Shown here in pieces: positions 17,320 to 25,532 of a stretch of DNA of 64,000 nt. The position numbers were made by a program, and so were the translations under genes. The DNA is from Herbiconiux sp. SALV-R1 (GTDB lineage: Bacteria > Actinomycetota > Actinomycetes > Actinomycetales > Microbacteriaceae): positions 2,852,001-2,916,000 of the forward strand of contig NZ_CP053344.1 of assembly GCF_013113715.1 (NCBI RefSeq), read 5' to 3'. Each line of letters opens with the position of its first letter. The stretch's first letter is position 1. The notes beneath the pieces were generated by a model. The model saw nothing but the letters and a program-made list of their open reading frames with translations, was not told the DNA's origin and did not search any database.

Positions 17320-18795
17320 CTAGTACGCGCCGCTACTGGCAAACACTGCCCGAACCGTGCGGAGCAGAATAATGAAGTCACCTACCATCGACCAGTTTTC
17401 TACGTAATAAAGATCCAGGCGAACCGAGTCCTCCCATGAGAGGTCGGAACGACCACTGACTTGCCATAGGCCCGTGATGCCGGGCTTCATCAGGAACCGT
17501 CGGTGTACGTGCGACTCATACAGGTCGACCTCCCGCTGTAGCGGCGGCCGTGGCCCAATCAACGACATGTCACCCCGCAGAACGTTGAATAGTTGCGGCA
17601 GCTCATCGAGGCTGAACTTTCGGAGCACACGGCCTACGGCCGTCACGCGCGGATCGTCCTTCATTTTGAAAAGCACCGCGTTGCCTTCGGTGCGATTCGA
17701 GTGCTCAAGGTCTTTGATGAGAGCGTCCGCGTCGGTCACCATGGAACGAAACTTCAACATACGGAACGGTGACCCGTTTAGGCCGACGCGTTCTTGTTTG
17801 AACAGCACGGGCCCCGGGGTGCTAAGTCTCACGACCACAGCGATGGTTAGGAGGACTGGCGCCGACAAGACGATCAACAGCGCCGAGGCCACGATGTCGA
17901 AAATGCGCTTTTGATAACGTTTGAACCCTTCGTAGCGGGGTGTTTCGACGTGGATGAGAGGCAACCCGGCCACCGGTCTGGTGTGGATGCGGGGCCCCCC
18001 GATATCCGTCAGACTAGGTGCCACAACGAGATGCTGCCGGCCTGGCTCAAGAGACCAGCTGAGCTCCCGAATTTTGTCAGGCGATAGTTCGTCAGAGCTA
18101 GTGATCACGATGGTGTCGGCGCCCGTTGCCTCTATGGCAAAACCCACTCGGTCGACGCTGCCCGCGACCGGGATGTTCGTTCCAGGAATGTAGTCGGCGA
18201 CACGACCGCTCGGCACACATGCTCCCACCACGTGGTACCCGGCTTGGGGGTGCCGGGCCAGTTCCGTTGCAGTGTGGAGGACTGACACTTCCGATCCGAC
18301 AAGTAGCACCTGGGCTGAGTACTCCCCACGCGCCCGTCGCCGATTCAACCATTGCCGCCAGCCCCATCTCGCCGCCAGAAGTGCGAGGGTTCCGAGTGGA
18401 AGGGCCACGATGAAGTAGCCACGACTGAAGTCGATCTTGAGAAGGAACGCCACAATTGCGAGTACTCCGAAGATACGCAGGCTGGCATCAACCACCGACC
18501 TGTACTCTGCGGTCCCGGTCCCAACGAGTCGATCACTGCGAGAGCCATAGATCCCGAGGATTGCGGTCCAACAGACTGTGAGAATGACAGAAACGACCGT
18601 GTAACTAATGGCGAGGAAGTCCAGGTTACCGCGGAAAGCAACTCCGTCCGCCGAGGCACCGAACCACAGCACTTGAGTCGCGGTCACCGCAATGGCGATG
18701 ACAACGAAGTCTGTTAATGCCAATCGCCTGCTGTAGGCCAACCGCCAGTCATGCTCGGCCACCACTGTCTCAGGCCGACGAGTCTCAGCCGTCAT
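17320..18795 (-). CDS. undecaprenyl-phosphate glycosylphosphotransferase (priming enzyme)
   Basis: The 491-residue protein has four to five N-terminal membrane helices, a central Rossmann-like CoA-binding domain, and a C-terminal bacterial sugar transferase domain (PF02397): KRIFDIVASALLIVLSAP, PGPVLFKQERVGLNG, MLKFRSM, RKFSLDELPQLFNVLRGDMS, LIGPRPPL, KPGITGLWQVSGRSDLSWE. It transfers a sugar-1-phosphate to undecaprenyl phosphate, the first committed step for the repeat unit extended by the GT4 and GT2 enzymes and flipped by the Wzx-like protein. ATG 18795 is chosen over GTG 18798 for 6-nt spacing from GGGGGAG. A phosphatase gene lies 63 bp upstream on the same strand. Confidence 0.92.
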   Translation of the reverse strand: MTAETRRPETVVAEHDWRLAYSRRLALTDFVVIAIAVTATQVLWFGASADGVAFRGNLDFLAISYTVVSVILTVCWTAILGIYGSRSDRLVGTGTAEYRSVVDASLRIFGVLAIVAFLLKIDFSRGYFIVALPLGTLALLAARWGWRQWLNRRRARGEYSAQVLLVGSEVSVLHTATELARHPQAGYHVVGACVPSGRVADYIPGTNIPVAGSVDRVGFAIEATGADTIVITSSDELSPDKIRELSWSLEPGRQHLVVAPSLTDIGGPRIHTRPVAGLPLIHVETPRYEGFKRYQKRIFDIVASALLIVLSAPVLLTIAVVVRLSTPGPVLFKQERVGLNGSPFRMLKFRSMVTDADALIKDLEHSNRTEGNAVLFKMKDDPRVTAVGRVLRKFSLDELPQLFNVLRGDMSLIGPRPPLQREVDLYESHVHRRFLMKPGITGLWQVSGRSDLSWEDSVRLDLYYVENWSMVGDFIILLRTVRAVFASSGAY

Positions 18796-18858
18796 CACAA
18801 GCTCCCCCTAAGCGCTTCACCAATGCCACAAACCGTTGATTCTCAGGCGAGAGCCTCA

Positions 18859-19467
18859 TCACTTCACGAGGGCACCCGCGGGATTTGCAATGAGACGCAA
18901 GGCACGAACGACCTGCGCCACGGCGGGGGCGATCTCTGCACCCGATTGCTGGTATGTAGCCTCATCGCGCCGATAGGGGTCGATGACGTCGTCATCATCG
19001 GCTAACGCGGGAGGCCCGATCACGGCTTTCTGCGCCATCAACCGCTGTAAGACCCCATCCAGTCGATCTCGGAGGGAATCGCCCACGGCCGCGGCGCGGA
19101 TCTCATCGTCGGGAAGCGTCTCCGCCAGCCGCGCGAATTCCCGAATGGTGAAGGCTCTCCGAATTTTCGACGGGGCGAGCTGCACGGCTTGACTGCGATG
19201 CGACCGCGACAGAGCAAGAACTAGGTCAGTTTCGTCAACGATGGGCTCAGTGAGGTAGCGAGCTTGGTGGGAACCAGGATCCACGCCGAACTGATGCGCG
19301 AGCGCCTGGGCCGGTTCCGGCATAGGGTCGCCGTCGCGCGCCACCGTCCCAGCGCTAGACACCGAGATCCCAGGAATGTCCTGCACGCCTTCGGCGATCA
19401 TCAGCTCGGCGAGAGGAGAGCGGCAGATGTTCCCGGAACAAACCGTGAGCACTCGAATCTGATCCAT
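18859..19467 (-). CDS. low-molecular-weight protein-tyrosine phosphatase
   Basis: The 202-residue protein has the P-loop VCSGNICRSPLAEL (C-x5-R-S) near residue 10 and the distal general-acid motif DPYRRDE near residue 170. It should dephosphorylate the tyrosine cluster of the BY-kinases and allow their cycling. ATG 19467 follows GGGAG by about 7 nt. The DDDDVIDPYRR segment is more acidic than usual. It leads an operon with the priming transferase and is divergent from the second kinase across 176 bp, a layout that couples kinase and phosphatase expression. Confidence 0.9.
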   Translation of the reverse strand: MDQIRVLTVCSGNICRSPLAELMIAEGVQDIPGISVSSAGTVARDGDPMPEPAQALAHQFGVDPGSHQARYLTEPIVDETDLVLALSRSHRSQAVQLAPSKIRRAFTIREFARLAETLPDDEIRAAAVGDSLRDRLDGVLQRLMAQKAVIGPPALADDDDVIDPYRRDEATYQQSGAEIAPAVAQVVRALRLIANPAGALVK

Positions 19468-19643
19468 GCTGTTCGCTCCCAACCACATTGGTTCGTCGAC
19501 GAGATTCTACGTGACGCGACAGCAAGCAACTGACGTCGATAACCACCAGATCGCCCCGGCCCGTAGAATAAGGCGAATCGCACGGTACTCCGCGCGTGTC
19601 ATGGGGAATACGGGAGACTCGCTCCTGACGAATCGAGGATTAG

Positions 19644-21392
19644 ATGGAGCTTCGCTCGTATCTTCCAGTGCTGCGAGCGCACTGGCTTGCAATCGTGCTG
19701 ATCACACTCCTTGGCGGGGCCGTAGCCTTCGGGTGGACGTTGCTGCAGCCGAAGATTTACTCCGCCGATTCGAGCGGGTACGTCACTGCGGGCTCAAATT
19801 CTGATACCGGCAACGCTCTCGTGGGCGACAATCTTGCTCAGTCGAAGGTGAAGTCGTACATCGATATTGGAACTTCGCGTGCCGTGGCACAGTCGGCAAT
19901 CGACGAACTCGGCCTCACGGGAGTCACCCCGGAGGGCCTTGTCAACCGGATCACGGTTACAAATCCGGCCGAAACCGTGCTGATCAAAGTCACTGCCACC
20001 GGCCCGAGCCCAACAGATGCTCGCGATCTCGCCGAAGCTTGGCTCAGGGGAATGGCCACACAGATATCTGCCATCGAGGGTGGATCGGACGCGGGCACGG
20101 AAAGCATCGTGCAGCTCGTTGCCCTCGATTCTGCAGTGCTTCCGACGTCACCGACGTCTCCGAATACGAGGCTCGCCATCGGTATTGGTCTCCTGGCCGG
20201 CCTTGTGCTCGGCTTGGTGTATGCGTTCATTAGACATGCGCTCGACCGCCGAATTCGAACGGTGGAAGCGGTGGAACGAGAATTCGAGGTCTCCGTCGTC
20301 GGCAGCATTCCCGTCGATAAACGATTCACTGATGAGGATCGCCTCGTCGCAATGGATGGCGCGACCGATTACTCACGAGATGACGACGATGATGTCGCTG
20401 TTGCCGAGTCTTTGCGGGAACTCCGCACGAATTTGCAGTACATGAACGTCGATAACCCCCCGCGAGTCATCGTTGTGACAAGCCCACTGCCAGGTGACGG
20501 TAAGTCGACCACGATCGCAAACCTTGCAATCGCGCTAGCCGCCGGAGGGCAAGCCGTCGTCCTAGTGGATGCAGATCTGCGCCGACCAACGGTGTCGAAG
20601 ACATTCAATCTTGTTGGCGGCGCCGGTCTCACCGAGGTACTCGCGGGTCGGTCTGACGTCGCTGACGTACTTCAGCCCTGGGGCACGTCAGGCAAACTAC
20701 TGATCCTTGCCGCTGGGAAGACCCCGCCCAATCCGAGCGAACTTCTCGGATCCGAGCGTATGCACACGTTGTTGCAAGAACTGTCTGAACATGCCGTAGT
20801 GCTCATTGATGCTCCGCCTCTCATCCCGGTGACTGATGCCGCGATTTTGACCCACAACACGGATGGGGCACTCGTCGTCGCGAGTATCGGAAAGACGACG
20901 TTTGAAGCACTTTCAAAGGCACTGCAAAACCTCGAGCGAGCGAATGGACAGGCCCTGGGCATCATCCTGAATCGTGTTCCGCGACGCGGAGTGGGTTCGA
21001 ATTACGGATATTACGGGTACAAAGGGGACTATCGTAGCCGTCCGGATTCCGAGCCAGACCACGCCGACCACCTGTCTGGTGCGAGTCCTTCGGCTGACAT
21101 CGAACCGGCTGTCACTCCGCCACACTCGTCGCAGACAAATCCGATAGCGGCTGCATCTATCGATGCAGCGGCCAACCCCTTACTGGTTACCCTCCCACCT
21201 CTTCCCCACCCCGCTGATGGCGGCACGGCTGCCGACGGTTCCTCCGCTTCAACATTCGACGACATTCTTGCTGGCGCAGGTATTGATCAAATTTCAGGAT
21301 CGGAGACTGTGGACACTGACGCGTCTCAAGAGGAGAAACCACGTCCTGCAGCAACGCGTCGTGAACTCCGGTCTCGCGCCCGGGGCCTGTGA
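19644..21392 (+). CDS. second Wzz-BY-kinase
   Basis: The 582-residue protein starts MELRSYLPVLRAHWLAIVLI after GAGG at good spacing. It has a Wzz domain with a second helix LAIGIGLLAGLVLGLVYAFI, Walker A SPLPGDGKSTT near residue 282, Walker A' VVLVDADLRRPTVSKTF, Walker B VVLIDAPPLIPVTDA and tyrosine cluster NYGYYGYKGDY. It differs from the 14.4-kb kinase by a 110-residue Pro/Ser/Asp-rich tail after the tyrosines, ending in basic RRELRSRARGL. The next gene, another phosphatase, starts 2 bp after its stop. Two kinases may control two polymers or act at different stages. Confidence 0.9.
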   Translation: MELRSYLPVLRAHWLAIVLITLLGGAVAFGWTLLQPKIYSADSSGYVTAGSNSDTGNALVGDNLAQSKVKSYIDIGTSRAVAQSAIDELGLTGVTPEGLVNRITVTNPAETVLIKVTATGPSPTDARDLAEAWLRGMATQISAIEGGSDAGTESIVQLVALDSAVLPTSPTSPNTRLAIGIGLLAGLVLGLVYAFIRHALDRRIRTVEAVEREFEVSVVGSIPVDKRFTDEDRLVAMDGATDYSRDDDDDVAVAESLRELRTNLQYMNVDNPPRVIVVTSPLPGDGKSTTIANLAIALAAGGQAVVLVDADLRRPTVSKTFNLVGGAGLTEVLAGRSDVADVLQPWGTSGKLLILAAGKTPPNPSELLGSERMHTLLQELSEHAVVLIDAPPLIPVTDAAILTHNTDGALVVASIGKTTFEALSKALQNLERANGQALGIILNRVPRRGVGSNYGYYGYKGDYRSRPDSEPDHADHLSGASPSADIEPAVTPPHSSQTNPIAAASIDAAANPLLVTLPPLPHPADGGTAADGSSASTFDDILAGAGIDQISGSETVDTDASQEEKPRPAATRRELRSRARGL

Positions 21393-21393
21393 G

Positions 21394-22014
21394 ATGTTTG
21401 GCAATCCTTTCGCTCGGCAAGCTCCGCCGCCCGGCCCGTCCACGTTGCTTTTTGTGTGCACTGGGAACATCTGCAGATCGCCCCTCGCTGAAAAAGTGTT
21501 ACGCAGTCGATTAAACGCTGATGCCGCTGCGCCTCGATTTCAAGTGATGAGCGCGGGCCTTCACGCGGTGGTCGGTTCACCCATGGATACAATCCCCGCA
21601 ACAATCGCCGCCCGCGCGGGGGCTGACCCAGAACATGCCGGCACTCAGATCTCTCGATCTCATGTCGAAGTCTCGTCTCTCATCATCACCATGACGCGCG
21701 ATCAGCTCGATGAACTTGTGCTTGAATATCCGATCGCCATGAAGCGAACATTCACACTCACGGAGATCGTCAGGATCCTCGAAGAGCTACCTAGCGAAGT
21801 TCCAGCGCCGGGTTCGGCTCCGAGTCGCACTATTTTCGACGTCGCTACGGATGCCTCCCGTAGTCGCTCACTGTTGACGAAGCGGGGGACGATTGACGTT
21901 GAAGACCCCTTTCGACGCTCACTTGCCACTCACGAACGAGTGGGAGCCCAGATTATAGATCTGACAAATCGACTTGCGGACGCTCTGACATCATCGCCGA
22001 GCTACGGTAATTAA
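21394..22014 (+). CDS. low-molecular-weight protein-tyrosine phosphatase, paired with kinase 2
   Basis: The 206-residue protein carries LLFVCTGNICRSPLAEK (P-loop C-x5-R-S, near residue 22) and the acid loop DVEDPFRRS near residue 175. A 20-residue N-terminal extension rich in Ala/Pro precedes the catalytic domain. ATG 21394 lies 1 nt after the kinase stop, so translation is probably coupled. The sequence is divergent from the 18.9-kb phosphatase, so this is not a recent tandem copy. Third positions are noticeably A/T-richer than in housekeeping genes of the window. Confidence 0.88.
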   Translation: MFGNPFARQAPPPGPSTLLFVCTGNICRSPLAEKVLRSRLNADAAAPRFQVMSAGLHAVVGSPMDTIPATIAARAGADPEHAGTQISRSHVEVSSLIITMTRDQLDELVLEYPIAMKRTFTLTEIVRILEELPSEVPAPGSAPSRTIFDVATDASRSRSLLTKRGTIDVEDPFRRSLATHERVGAQIIDLTNRLADALTSSPSYGN

Positions 22015-22107
22015 CGACAGTAGCCCTGACGGCCGCATCCCGCGATGCTCGGGGCAGCTTCGCGGCGGCGACAGTTCGCAGAACCACGTCGGGGGAGGGC
22101 AAGGACC

Positions 22108-22245
22108 TCATTCCATCCCTTCGAACGCGGTTCCGATTTGATAACCGCAATTCGGACATGTCCACACACCGATCAATGCGATCTCATTCTCTTCTCGCTC
22201 AGCCTCATCGACAGAACCGCACCGAGGGCAGGAGAATGCGTCCAT
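22108..22245 (-). CDS. 45-residue zinc-ribbon protein
   Basis: MDAFSCPRCGSVDEAEREENE followed by WTCPNCGYQIGTAFEGME gives two CPxCG knuckles 22 residues apart, a classic zinc ribbon. Such miniproteins bind nucleic acid or protein partners; no specific family is assigned. The ATG at 22245 is preferred over an upstream start at 22341 because TACGCT lies 7 nt before it, the leaderless layout used by its divergent neighbour. It lies in the gap between the phosphatase and HprK-PqqD genes. Confidence 0.55.
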   Translation of the reverse strand: MDAFSCPRCGSVDEAEREENEIALIGVWTCPNCGYQIGTAFEGME

Positions 22246-22252
22246 ATCCGCC

Positions 22253-22258
22253 AGCGTA
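22253..22258 (-). promoter_or_regulatory. -10 box TACGCT for zinc-ribbon gene
   Basis: TACGCT stands 7 nt before the ATG at 22245 and decides the short start over the longer ORF. Confidence 0.4.
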
Positions 22259-22346
22259 GCCCGGCCAGGCGGAGTAGGCCAGAGAAGCGGCCGAAGCGTC
22301 AGGCCGCGGGCTTGATGCAGTACCGCATTCGCGACGAGCAATGCAC

Positions 22347-22352
22347 TAGCCT
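22347..22352 (+). promoter_or_regulatory. -10 box TAGCCT for HprK-PqqD gene
   Basis: TAGCCT is 6 nt before the ATG at 22359; no Shine-Dalgarno sequence is present, consistent with a leaderless mRNA. The hexamer and spacing equal those of the nucleotidyltransferase gene. Confidence 0.5.
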
Positions 22353-22358
22353 TTCCCC

Positions 22359-23462
22359 ATGAGTGCCGCCATACGAATCAGCGCTCTGGGAACTGCAATC
22401 GGCATCACGCTTGACGACACCATCTCGCCGGATGCCAGCTTGCATGTGGCGCAGATCTGGGAATCGGCATCCATCGATGGTGACTTGCCCGTCGAAGCGA
22501 CATTGTCCGCCGGGCTGGCGCCTCGCCCTAGTGATGCTAGCGCGGTCACTGCGAGCGACGTGGAGTCGCTGGCCGCCATGCTCTCGACGCGGGTGACCCT
22601 CGCCGCGATCGAGAAGAGGAAATCCGAGCTCGTCATGCTGCACGCCTGCGGAGTCGCATTGCCCGACGGCGGGGTCGTCGCCTTCGTCGGCCCCTCGGGT
22701 CGAGGTAAGACGACGCTTGCGCGCAATGTAGCTCAGCACTTCTCCTACATCACGGATGAGACAGTGGGCATCGACATCAGCGGTGGCGTGCATCCGTATC
22801 GCAAGCCACTCTCCGTCATCACCGACGAGACGAAGCCCCACATCAAGACGCAGATCCCACCCGAACAACTGGGCCTCTTGCCCTTGGGTTCCGAGCCGCT
22901 GCGCATCGCGGCAATCGTGCTGCTCGAGCGCGACGCCGAGCACGAAGGCCCCCCCACCGCAGAGCCGGTGTCATTACGGGACGCCATCCTCGGTGTCGTT
23001 CCAGAGCTCAGCTACCTTCCCGAGCTCCCCCAGCCGCTTCAGCGCCTAGCGGGGCTGCTCGATCAGGTCGGCGGTGTGTCCCGGCTGCACTACCGTGAGG
23101 CAGCCGACGTTGCAGACGTCGTTCCCCAGCTTGTGAAGCAGCCGGCGCAGAGCGGCTGGACGGTGGTTCCCACCGTCGACCTTGATGAGCACGTGCCGAC
23201 CGGAGACTACGCTCGCGCGGCCACCCTCGACGTGCTCGATCTCGGGGCCGAATACCTCTTTCTCAGCGGGCGCAACGTGCATGTGCTTGACGGCATCGGC
23301 CCTGCTATCTGGGACGCGCTCGACGAGCCCAAGGACCTGTCGCGGGTGACGGATGCGGTGGTCGCGAGACACGGAGCACCGGAAGGTGCGCATCCTGAAG
23401 CCCTGGTCGAGGCAGCACTGAACGCGCTCAGCACCGAGGGCCTAGTGCGGCGCGGTTCCTGA
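22359..23462 (+). CDS. HPr kinase-like P-loop protein fused to a PqqD-like domain
   Basis: Residues 80-240 resemble HprK-related kinases: LHACGVALPDGGVVAFVGPSGRGKTTLA (Walker A near residue 112) followed by YITDETVGID, the acidic motif of this family. Residues about 285-367 resemble PqqD (YLFLSGRNVHVLDGIGPAIWDALD, VEAALNALSTEGLVRRG). In proteobacterial exopolysaccharide loci, separate HprK-related, PqqD-related and nucleotidyltransferase proteins form an uncharacterised module; here kinase and PqqD are one chain. No HPr protein is encoded nearby, so the substrate is probably not HPr. A free PqqD-like protein and the nucleotidyltransferase lie 10 kb away. Confidence 0.78.
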   Translation: MSAAIRISALGTAIGITLDDTISPDASLHVAQIWESASIDGDLPVEATLSAGLAPRPSDASAVTASDVESLAAMLSTRVTLAAIEKRKSELVMLHACGVALPDGGVVAFVGPSGRGKTTLARNVAQHFSYITDETVGIDISGGVHPYRKPLSVITDETKPHIKTQIPPEQLGLLPLGSEPLRIAAIVLLERDAEHEGPPTAEPVSLRDAILGVVPELSYLPELPQPLQRLAGLLDQVGGVSRLHYREAADVADVVPQLVKQPAQSGWTVVPTVDLDEHVPTGDYARAATLDVLDLGAEYLFLSGRNVHVLDGIGPAIWDALDEPKDLSRVTDAVVARHGAPEGAHPEALVEAALNALSTEGLVRRGS

Positions 23463-23496
23463 GCACCGCCCGACGCGAGTGCCCAACACAAGGCGA

Positions 23497-23530
23497 AAGC
23501 CCCGCCGCGAGACTGCGACGGGGCTTCCTT
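23497..23530. terminator. bidirectional hairpin terminator
   Basis: AAGCCCCG (23497-23504) pairs with CGGGGCTT (23519-23526), followed by CCTT on the plus strand; the inner CGC/GCG can extend the stem. It separates the convergent HprK-PqqD and Tat-substrate genes. Confidence 0.8.
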
Positions 23531-23542
23531 CAGACCGCTCGA

Positions 23543-24241
23543 TCAGCCGACCGGCGGGGCGTACGGGTCGGACGGGAAGGTGCCCGTTGCGCCGCCGCCG
23601 CCTGCGACGTTGCCCGCCGAGACGACGTACGACGCCGAGTACACAGGCCACTGGCCCTCGTCGTCCTGCTCCCAGGTGCCGTTGTAGGTGGCCTTCACCG
23701 TGAACGCCGGGGCGGGGAAGGTGACCGGGCCGGGGGCCGCGACGCTCTGCGAAGGCGAGGTCAGGGTGAGGAGGGTGCTCGAGGAGGCCGTGACGGTCCA
23801 CACGATACCGCCGGCGACGTAGGTGCGGCCGATGGCCGAGGCGCCGGTGGGAACGGTGGCACCGTTCTGGTCGACGATCGAGCGCGCGGTCGACGTGCCA
23901 CCGGCGGCGTTGTTGATGTCGAGGCGGAGGATGCCGGTGTCCCAGGTGCCGATGATGTTGCTGATCTGCAGGTAGCCGTTGGTGAAGGCCGAGGTGACCT
24001 GCACGCCCGGGTACTCACCGGGGACGACCGTCGACGGGTTGGTGCTGACCGTCGAGGTGGCGCCGGAGATCGAGGTGGCGTCGGACGGTCCGCCACCGCT
24101 GGCAGCGGCAAGCGGCGTAGCAGCGGCGAGCGCGATGACGGGCGCGGCCCAGGCGGCGCCGACGGCGACCTGCCGGCGGGTGAGACCGCGGGTCTGGGTC
24201 TCGGCGTCGGTGCTCGGGAAGTCAGGAGTGTTCTGAGTCAT
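23543..24241 (-). CDS. Tat-exported beta-rich surface protein (family member 1)
   Basis: The 232-residue protein begins with a hydrophilic 20 residues, then a Tat signal TRRQVAVGAAWAAPVIALA ending TPLAAAS. The mature region is low-charge, Thr/Ser/Gly/Val-rich and cysteine-free, ending GGGGATGTFPSDPYAPPVG. No enzyme motif is seen; it is probably a structural surface protein. ATG 24241 has GGGGGAT 6 nt upstream. It shares its signal with the proteins at 25,529 and 32,737 and is divergent from a signal peptidase I gene, which suggests dedicated processing. The function of the family is unknown to me. Confidence 0.78.
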   Translation of the reverse strand: MTQNTPDFPSTDAETQTRGLTRRQVAVGAAWAAPVIALAAATPLAAASGGGPSDATSISGATSTVSTNPSTVVPGEYPGVQVTSAFTNGYLQISNIIGTWDTGILRLDINNAAGGTSTARSIVDQNGATVPTGASAIGRTYVAGGIVWTVTASSSTLLTLTSPSQSVAAPGPVTFPAPAFTVKATYNGTWEQDDEGQWPVYSASYVVSAGNVAGGGGATGTFPSDPYAPPVG

Positions 24242-24328
24242 AGGTGTATCCCCCGTGGGTAGTGGGCTTGTCGCGAACGTCATCGAAGACGTCGCAAAAC
24301 CGACGCTAGGGGTCGTTCTCCACACCCC

Positions 24329-24358
24329 CTTATAGAAGGAATACTTTTCACCCTGCAA
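24329..24358 (-). promoter_or_regulatory. promoter for Tat-substrate gene 1
   Basis: TTGCAG and TATAAG hexamers spaced by 18 nt on the minus strand, about 88 nt upstream of ATG 24241. The gene thus has a normal leader and ribosome site, unlike the leaderless genes nearby, fitting strong expression of a structural protein. Confidence 0.45.
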
Positions 24359-24390
24359 TTCACCTTCCAGGATTGCGAGCGCCGATCGGC

Positions 24391-24396
24391 TAGCGT
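24391..24396 (+). promoter_or_regulatory. -10 box TAGCGT for signal peptidase gene
   Basis: TAGCGT lies 6 nt before GTG 24403, supporting that start and a leaderless transcript. Confidence 0.5.
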
Positions 24397-24402
24397 TCTC
24401 GT

Positions 24403-25110
24403 GTGAGCTCGACGACTGCGACGCGACCCGGCCTGCTCAGGCGGCTGGCCCGTAACCCCTTCGTGAATCTCGTCGCGGCGTTCATCGTGCTCGCGCTGGT
24501 GCAGAACTTTCTCGTGCGCCTCTACTACGTGCCGTCGGGGTCGATGGAGCAGACCCTCGAGGTCGGCGACCGCATCCTCGTCAATCGGCTCGCCTACCTC
24601 GGCTCCGAGCCGACCACCGGCGATGTGATCGTCTTCGACGCCTCCGAGGCATGGGACGGCGAGGCGGCACCCGAGACCAATCCGCTCAAGGCCGCGGTGC
24701 GGTGGCTCGGCGGAGTGGTGGGCATCGGCCCATCTGATCGGCACACGCTGGTGAAGCGAGTGATAGCCGGGCCCGGGCAGACGGTGTCGTGCTGCGATGC
24801 CGAGGGGCGCATCCTGGTCGACGGCGAGCCCCTCGACGAACCCTACGTGTTCGAGAATCTGCCGTTCGAGGCCGGAACGCTCGACTGCGACTCCACCCCC
24901 GCATCCCTCCGCTGCTTCGGCGAATACACCGTGCCCGAAGGCGAATACTTCGTGCTCGGAGACCATCGCTCGGCCTCGAGCGACTCCATCGCGCTGTGCC
25001 GAGGGGCACCCGCGACGACCGACGGATGCGTGCGGCTGGTCGAGCGGTCGGGTGTCGTGGGCAAGGTGTTCCAGGTGGTGTTCCCGTTCGGCAGTTTCAG
25101 ATCTCTCTGA
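24403..25110 (+). CDS. lepB: signal peptidase I
   Basis: The 235-residue protein has one N-terminal membrane helix (FVNLVAAFIVLALVQNFLV), the catalytic serine in YYVPSGSMEQTL (near residue 47), the general-base lysine in HTLVKRVIAGPGQTV (near 118) and the conserved GDHRSASSDS box near residue 187. It cleaves Sec and Tat signal peptides outside the membrane. An extra disulfide-prone segment (SCCDAEG, DCDSTPASLRC) is present. Gene order (Tat substrate / lepB, tatA, Tat substrate) suggests that it matures these proteins; a general housekeeping copy probably exists elsewhere. Confidence 0.93.
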   Translation: MSSTTATRPGLLRRLARNPFVNLVAAFIVLALVQNFLVRLYYVPSGSMEQTLEVGDRILVNRLAYLGSEPTTGDVIVFDASEAWDGEAAPETNPLKAAVRWLGGVVGIGPSDRHTLVKRVIAGPGQTVSCCDAEGRILVDGEPLDEPYVFENLPFEAGTLDCDSTPASLRCFGEYTVPEGEYFVLGDHRSASSDSIALCRGAPATTDGCVRLVERSGVVGKVFQVVFPFGSFRSL

Positions 25111-25172
25111 CCCTGCAAAGGTGCCTCGGGTAGACTTCGACGACCTGAGGACCAACGGAAAGGGTGGATCCG

Positions 25173-25532
25173 ATGCTCGGCAACCTCAACGGATGGCACT
25201 TGATCATCGTTCTGGTGGTGATTCTGCTGCTTTTCGGAGCGACGAGGCTCCCGGCGCTCAGCAAGAGTCTCGGCCAGTCGATGCGCATCTTCAAGAACGA
25301 GACGAAGGCGATGAAGGAGGAGAACGCGGAGCCGTCGGCTTCCGACACTCCCCCGACGGCGGCGACGCCGGCCCCGGCGGTTGCGGCGACGCCTGCGCCG
25401 GCTGCGGCTCCTGCGGCGGCTCCGGCTGAGACGCCGGCGCCTGCAGCGGCGGCACCTGTCGCGGCACCTGCCGAGCCGGTCGCGACTCCGGTGACCACGC
25501 CTGCTTCGCCGACGGGCGAGAGCAAGTCGTGA
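25173..25532 (+). CDS. tatA: TatA-family translocase subunit
   Basis: The 119-residue protein has the TatA layout: a short N-terminus, the helix WHLIIVLVVILLLFG, the FGATRLPAL hinge, and an amphipathic helix SKSLGQSMRIFKNETKAMKE. About 70 residues of Ala/Pro repeats follow. TatA oligomers form the pore for folded Tat substrates. ATG 25173 has GGAAAGG 9 nt upstream; the in-frame GTG at 25164 has no spacing. The gene follows lepB by 62 bp and its stop overlaps the start of a Tat substrate (GTGA). No tatC is in the window, so it must use TatC encoded elsewhere. Confidence 0.9.
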   Translation: MLGNLNGWHLIIVLVVILLLFGATRLPALSKSLGQSMRIFKNETKAMKEENAEPSASDTPPTAATPAPAVAATPAPAAAPAAAPAETPAPAAAAPVAAPAEPVATPVTTPASPTGESKS

